Shown piece after piece: positions 36,816 through 47,375 of a stretch of 48,082 nucleotides of DNA. How positions within the stretch are numbered: the first letter of the stretch is position 1; each line of letters starts with the position of its first letter. Source of the stretch: Cyanobacteria bacterium CG_2015-22_32_23 (GTDB lineage: Bacteria > Cyanobacteriota > Cyanobacteriia > Cyanobacteriales > Cyanobacteriaceae); contig JAACUG010000098.1 in assembly GCA_009993045.1 (NCBI GenBank), positions 1-48,082 of the forward strand, in the 5' to 3' direction. The position numbers and the translations under genes were made by a program. The notes beneath the pieces are model-generated. The model was not told where the DNA came from and searched no databases. It was given only the letters and a program-made list of their open reading frames with translations.

Positions 36816-39800
36816 ATGCCTACAGAGAAAAAAAACCAAACTTTCTATAACACTGTTATCGATAAAGGTGCTCTTAAAAAACTCATTTCTAAAACCTTTA
36901 CTGAATATGGTTCTGCTCGTTGTTCATCGGTTTGTGACAAACTAAAAACCATGGGTTTCCGTTATGCGACTCAAGCCGCAGTTTCTATCAGTATCGAAGA
37001 TTTAAAAGTACCAGACGCTAAAAAAGCCATGTTGGCAGTGGCGGAAAGTACTATCAAAGATACTATTAATCGTTATGCTAATGGTGAAATTACTGAAGTT
37101 GAGCGTTTCCAAAAAGTAATTGATACATGGAATGATACTTCAGAATCTCTTAAAGATGAAGTTGTCCGTAATTTCCGTCAATCTGATCCTCTTAATTCTG
37201 TCTATATGATGGCATTTTCTGGGGCAAGGGGGAACATTAGCCAAGTTCGTCAGTTAGTCGGTATGCGTGGTTTGATGGCTGATCCTCAAGGGGAAATTAT
37301 TGACTTACCCATTAAAACTAATTTTCGTGAAGGATTAACCGTTACAGAATATATTATTTCTTCCTACGGTGCAAGAAAAGGTTTAGTTGATACTGCGTTG
37401 CGTACTGCCGATTCTGGTTATTTAACCCGTCGTTTAGTGGATGTTTCTCAAGATGTCATTATTCGTGAAACTGACTGCGGCACCACAAGAGGGGTAACGG
37501 TTTTACCCATGAAAGATGGAGAACGGACTTTAATTCCTTTGGGCGATCGCCTTTTAGGTCGTGTATTAGCAGAAGATGTGATCAATCCTGCTACGGGGGA
37601 AGTAATTGGTGTTCGTAATCAAGGTATTGATGAACCGTTAGCAAAAGCCATCGGTGAAGCGGTGGAGCAAGTAAAAGTAAGATCTCCTCTTACCTGTGAA
37701 ACTGCCCGTTCTGTCTGTCAAAAATGTTACGGTTGGTCTTTGGCTCATGGTGACTGGGTAAATATGGGTGAAGCTATCGGTATTATTGCAGCCCAATCCA
37801 TCGGTGAACCTGGGACTCAGTTAACCATGCGTACTTTTCACACTGGGGGGGTATTTACAGGGGAAGTTGCTCAACGGATTACCACTCAACGAGCTGGTAC
37901 TATTAAATTTGATAAAAAACTGAAAGTCCGTGATACTCGTACCCGTCATGGAGATCAAAAATTATTAGTAGAAATCGCAGGGAATATTCTTATTGGTGAT
38001 ACAAAAATCAATGTTCCTAAAGATAGTTTATTAGCTGTCAGAGAAGGAGATACCGTCGGAATTGATGATTTATTGGCAGAAGTCATGCCTCAAAAAACCA
38101 GATCGACTGAAAGAGTTACCAAAGATGTTTCTTCAGATTTATCTGGTGAGGTTCAATTTGCTGATGTTTCTCCTGAAAGTCAAACCGATAAACAAAGTAA
38201 TACCACAACGAAGGCAACTCGTAACGGTTTAATTTGGGTTCTCTCCGGACAAGTTTATAATTTACCCCCAGGTGCTGAACCTGTGGTTAAGAATGGTGAT
38301 AAAATTACCGTTGGTTCAGTTTTAGCCGAAACTAAGTTAAAAACTAAAAGTGGTGGGGTTTGTCGTTTCTCTGAAGGTAATCGAGAAATTGAAATTATCA
38401 CCGCCTCTGTGTCTTTAGATCAAGCTGATATTTTCCTTGAACATAACGGTAGTCAACAACAATATGTTATTCATACTCCTAAAGGCGATCGCTTTGCCTT
38501 AAAAGTTGTGCCGGGTACGAAAGTTCAAAATAACCAGATTGTAGCGGAATTAATTGATGATACTTTCCGAACTAATACTGGTGGTATCATGCGTTATGCA
38601 GGACTTGAAACAGGACGAGGCAACCGTAAACAAGGTTATGAAGTTATCAAAGAAGGTACTTTAATTTGGATTCCTGAAGAAAGTCACGAAATTAATAAAG
38701 ACATCTCCTTATTATTAGTGGAAGATGGTCAATATGTGGAAGCTGGTACAGAAGTAGTTAAAGATATTTTCTGTCAATCAAGCGGTATTGTGGAAGTAAT
38801 CCAGAAAAATGATATTTTACGAGAAATCGTTATCAAACCCGGACATTTGTACATGGATTTAGATCCTGATTACTTAGCGACGGTGGAAGATGGAACGATT
38901 ATTCCTCCGGGTACGACTATTACTGACGGTAGTGTCACTGAAGATGAATTTTTAGCGGAATTTGTTGATACTAACGAAGGGGTTGGTTTATTATTGCGTC
39001 CCATGAAACAGTATGAAATCTTTAATACCACTCAGTCTCCTTCCCAAGAGTCTTTAAATAGCGCAGGAGGTGCTATTAATTTACGTCCTGTATTGCGTAC
39101 TTTCTTTAAAGATGGTGAAAGAGTTAAAAGTGTTGAAGGTGTACAACTTGTTACGACTCAATTAGTTTTAGAAACCGTTGAGGGTTTAAGTGCAGATATT
39201 GAATTAATACCCCATGAAATCGAAGAAGATGGTTTCCGTCTGCAAATCGTAGTTTTAGAATCAGTGATGTTACGTCGGGAAATGGAATCCGAGTCGAATA
39301 TTATCACTCGTGTTCTAGTTACTGATGGCCAAGAAATCTCTCCGGGTGAAGTAGTAGGTACAACGGAAATTCTTTGTTTAGAAAATGGCACTATTCAAGG
39401 GATTCGAGAAGGTGTTGAAGCCATCCGTCGTATTTTAGTTGTCCGAGAAGATGATAATGTTGACATCGAATTTGATGCTGATATAAAACTACAGAAAAAA
39501 GTAGGAAATTATGTTACTCAAAGTGACTATTTAGATGTCGATAAAACAATCTCTTTCCCCGAATCGGGTATAATTACAAACATAGAGAAAGGAAAGTTAA
39601 CCTTACGTTACGCTCGTCCTTATCGTGTATCACCCGGTGCGATTCTCCATATTGAACAAGGAGACTTAGTACAACGAGGAGATAACTTAGTATTACTGGT
39701 ATTTGAACGAGCAAAAACTGGGGATATTGTTCAAGGTTTACCGAGAATTGAGGAATTACTTGAAGCTCGTAAACCCAAAGAACCAGCTTTATTATCTCGC

Positions 39801-40712
39801 AGACCGGGTATTTGTCAAGTAGAATATCGAGAAGATGAAGCTATTGACGTAAAAATTATTGAAGATGATGGTACTATTTCAGAGTATCCTCTCAACCAAA
39901 ACCAGAATATCATCGTTAATGATAATCAACGAGTAGAAGTAGGCGAACCTTTAACCGATGGTTTACCTAGCCCCCATGAAATGTTAGAAGTATTCTATGG
40001 ATATTATCAGGAACATATGGGGATGTATGATGCGGCTTTGGCAGCATTACAAAAAGCTCAATTATTCTTAGTCAATCAAGTACAAGGGGTTTATCAATCT
40101 CAAGGTATTGATATTTCTGATAAACATATTGAAGTAATTGTACGTCAAATGACCTCTAAAGTGAGGGTTGATGATGGTGGTGATACTATTCGCTTACCCG
40201 GGGAATTAGTAGAATTACGAGAAATTGCCAAAGATAACGAAACTGTTGCTATTACTGGTGGCGCACCCATACAATATACTCCGATGCTCATGGGTATTAC
40301 TAAATCTAGTTTAAATACTGATAGCTTTATTTCGGCAGCTAGTTTCCAAGAAACCACCAGAGTATTAACAGAAGCCGCCATCGAAGGTAAAACAGACTGG
40401 TTACGAGGTTTGAAAGAAAACGTTATTATCGGTCGTTTAATCCCCGCAGGTACGGGTTATAATGCCTATGATCAACATCTTGACTGGGATGATCCCGAAC
40501 CCATCGTTAATAATATAATTTCTTATAGTGATCCTTTAGATCAAGATGAGATAAACACTTTGTCTATCAGAGATAATGAAGATGTCATTATTGATGATCA
40601 AGTAGCCAGAGTTTTGTCTCCTGAAGAGTCTATTCTTTATGATGATGATTATGATGTCAGCGATGACAATGATTATGAAGAGGATGATTATGAGGAGGAT
40701 ATTGACGAATAG
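36816..40712 (+). CDS. rpoC2: RNA polymerase beta' subunit (C-terminal half), RpoC2
   Basis: A 1298-residue cyanobacterial RpoC2. The zinc cysteines are C221, C294, C301 and C304, and the trigger-loop helix [20 protein letters not shown] starts near 317. The large insertion between the trigger-loop halves (about 345-945), typical of cyanobacterial beta', is present. The last ~40 residues are extremely acidic (many Asp and Glu). It pairs with rpoB but not with rpoC1, which must be elsewhere in the genome. Confidence 0.98.
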   Translation: MPTEKKNQTFYNTVIDKGALKKLISKTFTEYGSARCSSVCDKLKTMGFRYATQAAVSISIEDLKVPDAKKAMLAVAESTIKDTINRYANGEITEVERFQKVIDTWNDTSESLKDEVVRNFRQSDPLNSVYMMAFSGARGNISQVRQLVGMRGLMADPQGEIIDLPIKTNFREGLTVTEYIISSYGARKGLVDTALRTADSGYLTRRLVDVSQDVIIRETDCGTTRGVTVLPMKDGERTLIPLGDRLLGRVLAEDVINPATGEVIGVRNQGIDEPLAKAIGEAVEQVKVRSPLTCETARSVCQKCYGWSLAHGDWVNMGEAIGIIAAQSIGEPGTQLTMRTFHTGGVFTGEVAQRITTQRAGTIKFDKKLKVRDTRTRHGDQKLLVEIAGNILIGDTKINVPKDSLLAVREGDTVGIDDLLAEVMPQKTRSTERVTKDVSSDLSGEVQFADVSPESQTDKQSNTTTKATRNGLIWVLSGQVYNLPPGAEPVVKNGDKITVGSVLAETKLKTKSGGVCRFSEGNREIEIITASVSLDQADIFLEHNGSQQQYVIHTPKGDRFALKVVPGTKVQNNQIVAELIDDTFRTNTGGIMRYAGLETGRGNRKQGYEVIKEGTLIWIPEESHEINKDISLLLVEDGQYVEAGTEVVKDIFCQSSGIVEVIQKNDILREIVIKPGHLYMDLDPDYLATVEDGTIIPPGTTITDGSVTEDEFLAEFVDTNEGVGLLLRPMKQYEIFNTTQSPSQESLNSAGGAINLRPVLRTFFKDGERVKSVEGVQLVTTQLVLETVEGLSADIELIPHEIEEDGFRLQIVVLESVMLRREMESESNIITRVLVTDGQEISPGEVVGTTEILCLENGTIQGIREGVEAIRRILVVREDDNVDIEFDADIKLQKKVGNYVTQSDYLDVDKTISFPESGIITNIEKGKLTLRYARPYRVSPGAILHIEQGDLVQRGDNLVLLVFERAKTGDIVQGLPRIEELLEARKPKEPALLSRRPGICQVEYREDEAIDVKIIEDDGTISEYPLNQNQNIIVNDNQRVEVGEPLTDGLPSPHEMLEVFYGYYQEHMGMYDAALAALQKAQLFLVNQVQGVYQSQGIDISDKHIEVIVRQMTSKVRVDDGGDTIRLPGELVELREIAKDNETVAITGGAPIQYTPMLMGITKSSLNTDSFISAASFQETTRVLTEAAIEGKTDWLRGLKENVIIGRLIPAGTGYNAYDQHLDWDDPEPIVNNIISYSDPLDQDEINTLSIRDNEDVIIDDQVARVLSPEESILYDDDYDVSDDNDYEEDDYEEDIDE

Positions 40713-40890
40713 TCAACAATTTTCTAGGGTATAATTAAAAAAATTATCACATAAAGGGAAGATTTAATATATTGAAAATGAAGCAAGATAAAAATTATTT
40801 TATGTCAGGTTTCATCTTCAAAATATATTATATACTTCCTTTTTTTACTATTTATAATCTAATTAACTTATTTTATTACTTTACTTAGCT

Positions 40891-41904
40891 ATGAAAAAAA
40901 AAATTATTATCTTAGATGATATAGAAGAACAAAGTCAGTTTTTTTTACAACTACTTCAAGAAGCTAATTATAAAGTAACAATTACTAACCAAGAGTCTCA
41001 ACTTCTGGATTTAATTTCTAATGATTTTCCTGATCTTATTCTCTTAAATGCTAATTTTAAAGATAAAGATACATATTTAGTTTGTAGAAAAATTAAAGTA
41101 TTAGAAATGGGAGAAGATATACCCGTTATTTTTATTAATAAAAACCAAGATAGTTTTTCCCCTGAAATGATGTTTAATGCTGGAGGCTCTGATTATATCA
41201 ATTATCCTTTTAGTACAACAGAAATATTGCATCGTATTTATTTACAAATAAAGTTGAAAACTATCACAGAAGATTTAAAAGAAAAAACTAATCAATTACA
41301 TAAATTAATTCCCCATTATCAAAAGTTAAAATTCGCCTTAGAAAAAGCTAAATTAGAATTAGCAAATAGAGATAAAAATAATCAGATTAGTATTTTACTT
41401 TCTCGAGAAGTATTTGAAAAAACTTTACAGCAAGAATGGTTAAGAGGAGCTCGTCAAAGATCATCTTTTGGTGATTTATCAGGTACAAATATTTCTTTAA
41501 TAATGACTCAAATTAATGACTTTACGGCTTATCAAAATAATCATGAATCAGAGTTGATTGATAGTTGTCTTAATATAATCAGTAACGTCCTTCAGTCAAC
41601 CATAAAAAGGCCTGGAGATATAGTCGGTAGTTTTATTAAAGGACAATTTGTCATTCTTTTACCTAATACAGATCAAGATGGAGCGAGAACTGTAGCACAA
41701 ATTATTAATAGCAAGTTAGAAAAATTACAAATTCCTCACCATTACTCTGATTTTAGTGAATATCTGACCTTTAGCAGTGGTATTGCTACGGGTATTCCTA
41801 CTCAAGCCTTACCCCCTAGCATACTGATTGAAGTTTCGGAAAATGCCCTAAATACTGCTTTATCTCAAAGACAACATAATGTAATTGTGATTGATAATTT
41901 TTAA
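40891..41904 (+). CDS. Degenerate receiver plus degenerate GGDEF protein
   Basis: A 337-residue protein with receiver and diguanylate-cyclase folds, both apparently inactive. In the receiver (about 4-115) the phospho-acceptor aspartate is N53 (LLNANF) and the conserved lysine before P106 is Y105 (INYPF). The second domain (about 165-335) has SFIKGQF where GGDEF should be, so catalysis is not expected. A coiled-coil-like linker covers about 118-160. It may act as a non-enzymatic sensor or scaffold. It stands 178 bases after rpoC2. Confidence 0.85.
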   Translation: MKKKIIILDDIEEQSQFFLQLLQEANYKVTITNQESQLLDLISNDFPDLILLNANFKDKDTYLVCRKIKVLEMGEDIPVIFINKNQDSFSPEMMFNAGGSDYINYPFSTTEILHRIYLQIKLKTITEDLKEKTNQLHKLIPHYQKLKFALEKAKLELANRDKNNQISILLSREVFEKTLQQEWLRGARQRSSFGDLSGTNISLIMTQINDFTAYQNNHESELIDSCLNIISNVLQSTIKRPGDIVGSFIKGQFVILLPNTDQDGARTVAQIINSKLEKLQIPHHYSDFSEYLTFSSGIATGIPTQALPPSILIEVSENALNTALSQRQHNVIVIDNF

Positions 41905-42003
41905 TCCCTAACTTTACTTTGTCTCTTAAAATATGGTGTTGTCAGTAATATATCAAAAAACTTCAATGAGATTTTTGTGCATAATTTAATGATTTAGTGA
42001 TAG

Positions 42004-42642
42004 TTAATTTTTAAGCATTTTTGTAAGTTTATCACTTACTTTCCTTAAGACTCCATTGATAAAACGAAACCCGTCATCATCAGAATAATTTTTGGCAACC
42101 TCAATGGCTTCATTTATCGCTACTTTATGATCTACGTTTAAAAAAGCCATCTCAGCCACTGCAAGACGAAGAATATTTGCATCTATTTGGGTTAAACGAT
42201 TTAAAGTCCAATCTACCATAACTTCATTTAAAATAGCTTCAATTTCAATGCGACGACGATCAACTGTACCGATTAATTCTACCGCATATTCTCTCACTTC
42301 ATGATGACGAGATAACTGGACAAATTCGGGAATTTCAATAACGCTACCCAGACGATTAATGGCTTTTTGAGTGAGGGTAATAGCATCTTTAAGCATGGTT
42401 TTGGCACTTCCTAAATCCGTAGCACGAGTATCACTTTTAAAAAGTTTATCATTACTACGATTTAATTCATCGGATGCTGTTTCAATAGTACTTTCAATTT
42501 CTACCGTTAAAGTACGAATTGCACCTAAAATAAGATCATTTATTTCTATATCTTCAAGTTGTTCTGATTTCGCCCTAAATTGGCTTAAAGTTAGTAACGA
42601 CAGTATTCTAGCAGTTCTTCTCGGTTGTTGACGAATGGACAT
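42004..42642 (-). CDS. nusB: Transcription antitermination factor NusB
   Basis: A 212-residue NusB, longer than the ~140-residue bacterial norm but usual for cyanobacteria, whose proteins carry an insertion after the first helix (about 35-105 here). The C-terminal NusB core is clear: VDWTLNRLTQIDANILRLAVAEM, then VAINEAIEVAKNYSDDDGFRFINGVL. It binds boxA RNA with NusE to prevent early termination in rRNA operons. The start MSIRQQPRRTARIL matches the family. Confidence 0.93.
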   Translation of the reverse strand: MSIRQQPRRTARILSLLTLSQFRAKSEQLEDIEINDLILGAIRTLTVEIESTIETASDELNRSNDKLFKSDTRATDLGSAKTMLKDAITLTQKAINRLGSVIEIPEFVQLSRHHEVREYAVELIGTVDRRRIEIEAILNEVMVDWTLNRLTQIDANILRLAVAEMAFLNVDHKVAINEAIEVAKNYSDDDGFRFINGVLRKVSDKLTKMLKN

Positions 42643-43001
42643 TTTATTCGATTCTTAAATAGCACTAATCCTTTAATATACACTAAGTAGGTATCTAAAA
42701 TTAATTGTTTGTTTACTTTTCACAATTTTAATAATAAATATAATTATAAAAAACTATGAATGTATATTAATAAATTAAAAATGTTGAATTTTTGACTCAA
42801 ATTTGCTAGGATAGAACTCTTTTTTGTTGATATAGTGTTTTTAAACAGTGGATTTTTATAGTCTTTTGATTCTCTGCACAAATCCTAAATAAGCATTTTT
42901 ACTTATGTTTACTTGAATGTTAAATTTGATTAACAAAATCATCTTGTCAGAGAAACATTTGATAGTCTGAGGAAAGAAGAAATAAAACCTCACAAAGATT
43001 A
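42643..43001. other. Divergent gene-free gap between nusB and a membrane protein
   Basis: This 359-base AT-rich stretch has no coding frame with protein-like composition. TTGACT near 42794 could be part of a promoter facing right, but I cannot place a matching -10 box at normal spacing. A GAGGAAAGAAG sequence sits about 30 bases before the 43002 start. Confidence 0.35.
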
Positions 43002-43316
43002 ATGAAACATTTTTCAGATAATTGGATTAAAGAATGGTGTCAAGATAATGGTTGGACAGACTTATTTCTCGAAAGTCGTCACTATTGGGCATTTCCTCCT
43101 CATGCAGTAATGCCTTTACCGATACCAAAAGAAACTTTAATTCAAATCAAAGCAGAAAAAGGGTTATCTCAAGATGAAAAAATTTGGTCATTAATAGCTG
43201 TTATGGTAACTATTATCGCTATTGCTTTTACTTATCTCCTTCACAATCCTATGGCTTTAGTTTTTGCCTTTGCTTTTACGGCGATTATCGTCGCTAATTT
43301 TGAATTGGAATATTAA
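43002..43316 (+). CDS. Conserved small membrane protein, unknown function
   Basis: A 104-residue protein with a soluble N-terminal half containing an aromatic, Pro-rich segment (HYWAFPPHAVMPLPIP, about 27-42) and two hydrophobic helices at about 62-80 and 83-99. It resembles cyanobacterial conserved hypotheticals, but I do not know a function. Nothing adjacent shows an operon. Confidence 0.65.
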   Translation: MKHFSDNWIKEWCQDNGWTDLFLESRHYWAFPPHAVMPLPIPKETLIQIKAEKGLSQDEKIWSLIAVMVTIIAIAFTYLLHNPMALVFAFAFTAIIVANFELEY

Positions 43317-43351
43317 TCAGGCAAACTATATCAATTATAGTTGTGAAAGAA

Positions 43352-43510
43352 TTAATTATATTTTTTGAAAAATTGTTTTTCTATTAATAAATAAATTGGT
43401 AAACTTTGTCTTAAAAAGCACTCAAAACTAAATTTGTCATGATTAGTACTTAAACAATAATCTTCAATTTTATTGCCTAAATCAGCTTGTTTTCCATGGG
43501 GTAATCTCAC
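43352..43510 (-). pseudogene. 52-codon remnant resembling DUF6883-type proteins
   Basis: On the minus strand a frame starting GTG at 43510 encodes 52 residues. The first ~24, LPHGKQADLGNKIEDYCLSTNHD, resemble the N-terminus of small DUF6883 proteins linked to toxin loci; the rest (KFSFECFLRQSLPIYLL) does not continue the family. No ribosome-binding site precedes it. I read it as a decayed gene or a chance resemblance. The rest of the 313-base gap 43317-43629 holds nothing clear. Confidence 0.3.
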
Positions 43511-43629
43511 AATTTTTATTTTTATTTAATTTTTATCAATTATTTTAAAGAAACAGACGTTATTAACTAGCTCATTTGTGTCAAAATTTAACAAGTTTGC
43601 TGAAAATATAATGTTACTTGTAATAAAAC

Positions 43630-45249
43630 ATGAGAAAAATAACGAAAATACTCAAATATATCGCCCTTTCTTTTGCCTGTTTAGGTTTAATTATGGCTTG
43701 TAATGCTAATAATGGACAACAAAATATTCCTCCTTCCACAGAGAATAATGGTAGAATTACCATCGGCACTACCTTGAAAGCTAGAACATTAGATCCAGCA
43801 GATAGTTATGAATTAGCTGGTTTAAACTTGATTTATAATATCGGTGAAAGTCTTTACACTTATAAACTAGGCACAACGGAATTAATCCCTTTATTAGCCA
43901 CTGCTATGCCTACCGTTAGTGATGGTGGTTTAACTTATAAAATACCCGTTAGAGAAGGGGTTAAATTTCATGATGGTGCAACTTTTAACGCCGAAGCTAT
44001 GAAGTTTTCTTTAGATAGATTTATCAAAAATGGTGGTAAGCCTTCTTTTTTGTTAAGTGATGCGGTAAAGGAAATTAAAGCAACGGGAGAATATGAATTA
44101 ACTATCACTCTCAATAAACCTTTTGCGGCTTTTCCTGCTTTACTTGCTTTTCCCGGAGTTTGTGCCGTTTCTCCTCAAGGTTATACTATCGGGGAAGGAG
44201 AATTTAAGCCTAATGAATTAATCGCTACAGGTCCTTACAAGTTGACTGCTTTTAATAGTGATTCGGTGACATTAGATGTATTTGCGGATTATTGGGGAGA
44301 AAAACCCGTTAATCAAGGTGTTGACTTACAAATTTATGCGGGTAATTCTGCTAATCTTTATAATAGTTTCTTAACAGGTGCTATTTCTGTCGCTTATCAA
44401 ACTTTTGCTCCTGAACAAATTACGACTTTACTCAAAGATGCCACAGAAGGTAAATTTCAAGGAGTACAAGGGGCAGGTACTGCGGTGAGTTACATGGTGT
44501 TAAATCGCAATCAAAAGCCTTTAGATAAACCTGAAGTACGACAGGCGATCGCAGCGTTAATGGATCGTAAATTAATTGTAGAAAGAGTATTACAAGGACA
44601 AGCAGAACCGTTATATAGTCTAATTCCTAACGTTTTTGAGGTTTCACAACCTATTTTTCAAACCAAATATCAAGACGGTAATATTGCCTTAGCCAAAGAA
44701 TTATTAGTTAAAGCTGGTTTTAGTGCTGAAAATCCTGCGATTATTGAAATTTGGTATCCTTCTTCTTCCAAAACCCGTAGCGGTGTAGCAAGTACTTTAA
44801 AAGCCATGGCAGATCAACAATTAGAAGGTATAATCCAATTTATTCCTAATGCAGTAGAAAGTGCCACAGCTTTTAGTAACTTAGGTAAAGGAATTTATCC
44901 GAGTTTTTTAGGAGACTGGTATCCTGACTTTCTCGACGCTGATAATTATATACAACCCTTCTTACAATGCGTTAAAGGTAGTGAAACAGAAGGATGTTTA
45001 GAAGGAGGTGCGCAAACTCAAGGCTCTTTCTTTTATAATCCTAAAGTTAATGAGTTAATCGACAAACAACGCAAAGAATCAGGGATGGATATTCGTAAAA
45101 CAGCCTTTGCAGACATCCAAACAATTATGGCAGAAGAAGTGCCTTATATTCCGTTGTGGCAAAATAAAGATTATGCTTTTGCTAAAAATGACGTAACTGG
45201 TGTTGTTATTAACCCTAGTCAAAGTTTTCCCTTTTGGACAATTAAGTAA
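43630..45249 (+). CDS. ABC transporter substrate-binding lipoprotein, family 5 (peptide/nickel type)
   Basis: A 539-residue extracellular binding protein of the DppA/OppA/NikA class. The N-terminal signal ends in a lipobox LIMAC with C24 as lipidation site, so it should be anchored in the plasma membrane. Family motifs include LDPADSYE near 55-62 and VKFHDGATFNAEAMKFSLDR near 114-133. The solute is unknown. The dipeptide-type permease at 17659 could be a partner, but they are 25 kb apart. It ends five bases from a convergent gene. Confidence 0.92.
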   Translation: MRKITKILKYIALSFACLGLIMACNANNGQQNIPPSTENNGRITIGTTLKARTLDPADSYELAGLNLIYNIGESLYTYKLGTTELIPLLATAMPTVSDGGLTYKIPVREGVKFHDGATFNAEAMKFSLDRFIKNGGKPSFLLSDAVKEIKATGEYELTITLNKPFAAFPALLAFPGVCAVSPQGYTIGEGEFKPNELIATGPYKLTAFNSDSVTLDVFADYWGEKPVNQGVDLQIYAGNSANLYNSFLTGAISVAYQTFAPEQITTLLKDATEGKFQGVQGAGTAVSYMVLNRNQKPLDKPEVRQAIAALMDRKLIVERVLQGQAEPLYSLIPNVFEVSQPIFQTKYQDGNIALAKELLVKAGFSAENPAIIEIWYPSSSKTRSGVASTLKAMADQQLEGIIQFIPNAVESATAFSNLGKGIYPSFLGDWYPDFLDADNYIQPFLQCVKGSETEGCLEGGAQTQGSFFYNPKVNELIDKQRKESGMDIRKTAFADIQTIMAEEVPYIPLWQNKDYAFAKNDVTGVVINPSQSFPFWTIK

Positions 45250-45253
45250 GAAA

Positions 45254-45808
45254 CTAAAAGGAATTAGAAGGAAAATGGAGAATTTCTGTTTGAATTAGAT
45301 TTACCCAACGAAAATCAGTATTTTTAAATATTGCACCCTCAAAATTACTTAATATGATGTCAGCTTTAATCAGATGAGTATTAATTAACCCTGCATTTTT
45401 AAAATTACTTTTATATATTTTCGCTTCTCCTAATTCCGTTTCATATAAAGTAGTATTACTTAAATCTGATTCACTAATCATTACTTGTTTTAAGTCTGCT
45501 TCACTCAAATTTCCTCGATGTAACTCAGTATTAATCAATATTGCTTTTCTTAAAGAAGCTAATCTCAAGTTGACACCGATTAAATTAGCCTTAGTTAAAT
45601 TCCCATGGTTTAAATTAGCAAATCTCAAGTTACTACCAATAAAATTCACATCAGTTAAATTACAGTTACTTAAATTTATTCCTTCTAAATCATAATTACT
45701 CAAATTCATTCCCGAAAGATCAATTTTGACATCATCATTAAATTTGCGCCATTGATTCCATTTTTCGACATTTTTAATTAAATTTAACAAATATTCTTGA
45801 TTATTCAT
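45254..45808 (-). CDS. Cytoplasmic pentapeptide-repeat protein next to ccmP
   Basis: A 184-residue pentapeptide-repeat protein without a signal peptide. Repeats of the A(N/D)LxX form run from about 30 to 175, giving a short right-handed beta-helix. It starts five bases after the ccmP stop on the same strand, so co-transcription is very likely. A link to carboxysomes or photosynthesis is only suggested by that position. Confidence 0.88.
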   Translation of the reverse strand: MNNQEYLLNLIKNVEKWNQWRKFNDDVKIDLSGMNLSNYDLEGINLSNCNLTDVNFIGSNLRFANLNHGNLTKANLIGVNLRLASLRKAILINTELHRGNLSEADLKQVMISESDLSNTTLYETELGEAKIYKSNFKNAGLINTHLIKADIILSNFEGAIFKNTDFRWVNLIQTEILHFPSNSF

Positions 45809-45813
45809 CCTTT

Positions 45814-46452
45814 TTACTCATTAACCTCTGATAAACTAACTCTACCTCCCATATTCGCCATAGCAGTTAAAGCAGCATCCGCACCAGCTTTTATATCCCT
45901 TTCCTCTCCGCCTAAATAAACTCTACCAAAACTACCCACAGCTTGAACAGAAAGAATATTTATCAACGCCGCTTTTTCAGCCTCATTAGCCGCCAATGCC
46001 GCATAAGCCGCAGGTTTTACTTCCAAAACATAAAGAGTTTGTTTCGCTAGTAACATTTGTCCTCTTCGATTACGATTAATAATTTGTGCTTGGAAAGGAT
46101 CTATATTACGAATAATTTGACTAGAAACAACTTCAGGTTTAAGACAATCTTTTTTACTTACTCCCAAAGCATCTAAAATAGCTTTTCCCGCAATTTTTGT
46201 TTCTCCTTGATTACTCGAATGAATTTCTAATAATCCATAAAGACGTTCTACAAATTGCACTCCTGGTCGTACTGCTGCCGATTTCAAAGCTATATCCGTT
46301 ATTCTATTAATTTCTATGCCAGGAGAAATCTCAATCCACAAAGAAGAATCACCGGGTAAAGGCAAAAAACCCAATGCAACCGTACCAATATAAGAAGCGT
46401 GTTGAGGTTGTAATCGATCTAAATAAACGTAACTACGGAGTTCAACACCCAT
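45814..46452 (-). CDS. ccmP: Carboxysome shell protein CcmP (tandem BMC domains)
   Basis: A 212-residue protein with two BMC domains (about 1-105 and 106-212) of the BMC-D type, which assemble as stacked pseudohexameric trimers with a gated pore in the beta-carboxysome shell. The N-terminus [35 protein letters not shown] and [20 protein letters not shown] match CcmP as I remember it from Synechococcus PCC 7942 and Synechocystis. The main ccm cluster is not in the window, in line with ccmP usually being a satellite gene. Confidence 0.95.
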   Translation of the reverse strand: MGVELRSYVYLDRLQPQHASYIGTVALGFLPLPGDSSLWIEISPGIEINRITDIALKSAAVRPGVQFVERLYGLLEIHSSNQGETKIAGKAILDALGVSKKDCLKPEVVSSQIIRNIDPFQAQIINRNRRGQMLLAKQTLYVLEVKPAAYAALAANEAEKAALINILSVQAVGSFGRVYLGGEERDIKAGADAALTAMANMGGRVSLSEVNE

Positions 46453-46524
46453 GTTTTTAATAATTTAACTCTGGTCAACATTGATCAATTATCAATGATT
46501 AACCATTAATTAGCAATTATTAAT

Positions 46525-47271
46525 TTAAAATAATACTTTTTGACGACCAAATAATTTACGAGTATCAATAGAATTTACCGCTTTATCTAAAGGCATTTTC
46601 CGAAAATTTTTGCCAAAGCTATTCACTTGATATACCATAGAATCATTTAAGTCTAAAGCCGTTAACCAACCTTGTTCATGATGATAAACTCCTGTATCAA
46701 TGCCAATCCAGCCATTTCCTTTCGCTAATTGTCCTGGTTTAAGACCGTTAAAAGTAAAAGTGATAGTATGACCAATAATAATAGTTTTGTTTTGGAAAAA
46801 AGGCGTAACGCTACCATGAAATTCTCTCCGAATCCAACAAAATTCATCGGCGGATTGTTGTAGTAAAGGAAGAGACGGATCTACCCCAGCATGAACTAAC
46901 CAATAATTATCTAAGTCAAAGTATAACGGTAGATTTTTCATCCACTCAATATGTTCTAATGGTGGCATTTTATGACCATAACTCATCACTGTTGCGTTAC
47001 CACCATTTTGTAACCATCCTTGAAAGGCTTGATGATTAAGTTGCCCTTTACCTAAAGCATCGAGTAACATAATTTCATGATTGCCCAAAATGCAGTTATA
47101 GTTATTCTTGATAACAAATTCTACCACTTGAGAGCTTTGAGGACCTCGATCAATTAAGTCTCCGAGAAAATAAATTTCATCGTTTTGATCTGGTGCTATA
47201 TTTTCAAACAAACCAGATAAAGCGTCATAATGACCATGAACATCTCCAATTACCAATCGTTTGTTACTCAT
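46525..47271 (-). CDS. PPP-family serine/threonine phosphatase (PrpA-like)
   Basis: A 248-residue metallophosphatase with all three PPP signatures: GDVHGH (8-13), GDLIDRG (about 37-43) and GNHEI (about 64-68). Bacterial members (PrpA/PrpB, or ApaH-like) remove phosphate from proteins or dinucleotide polyphosphates. The sequence looks nearer the Ser/Thr phosphatases than ApaH, but the substrate is uncertain. It lies divergent from miaE. Confidence 0.88.
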   Translation of the reverse strand: MSNKRLVIGDVHGHYDALSGLFENIAPDQNDEIYFLGDLIDRGPQSSQVVEFVIKNNYNCILGNHEIMLLDALGKGQLNHQAFQGWLQNGGNATVMSYGHKMPPLEHIEWMKNLPLYFDLDNYWLVHAGVDPSLPLLQQSADEFCWIRREFHGSVTPFFQNKTIIIGHTITFTFNGLKPGQLAKGNGWIGIDTGVYHHEQGWLTALDLNDSMVYQVNSFGKNFRKMPLDKAVNSIDTRKLFGRQKVLF

Positions 47272-47375
47272 TCTTCTATATTATGCTCAGTTTTAATTTA
47301 CAGACTTTATCACAAGTGTAGCCTAAATTATTTTATTATGTTGAGTAAAATAACTATTTATGCTAAATCAAATTT

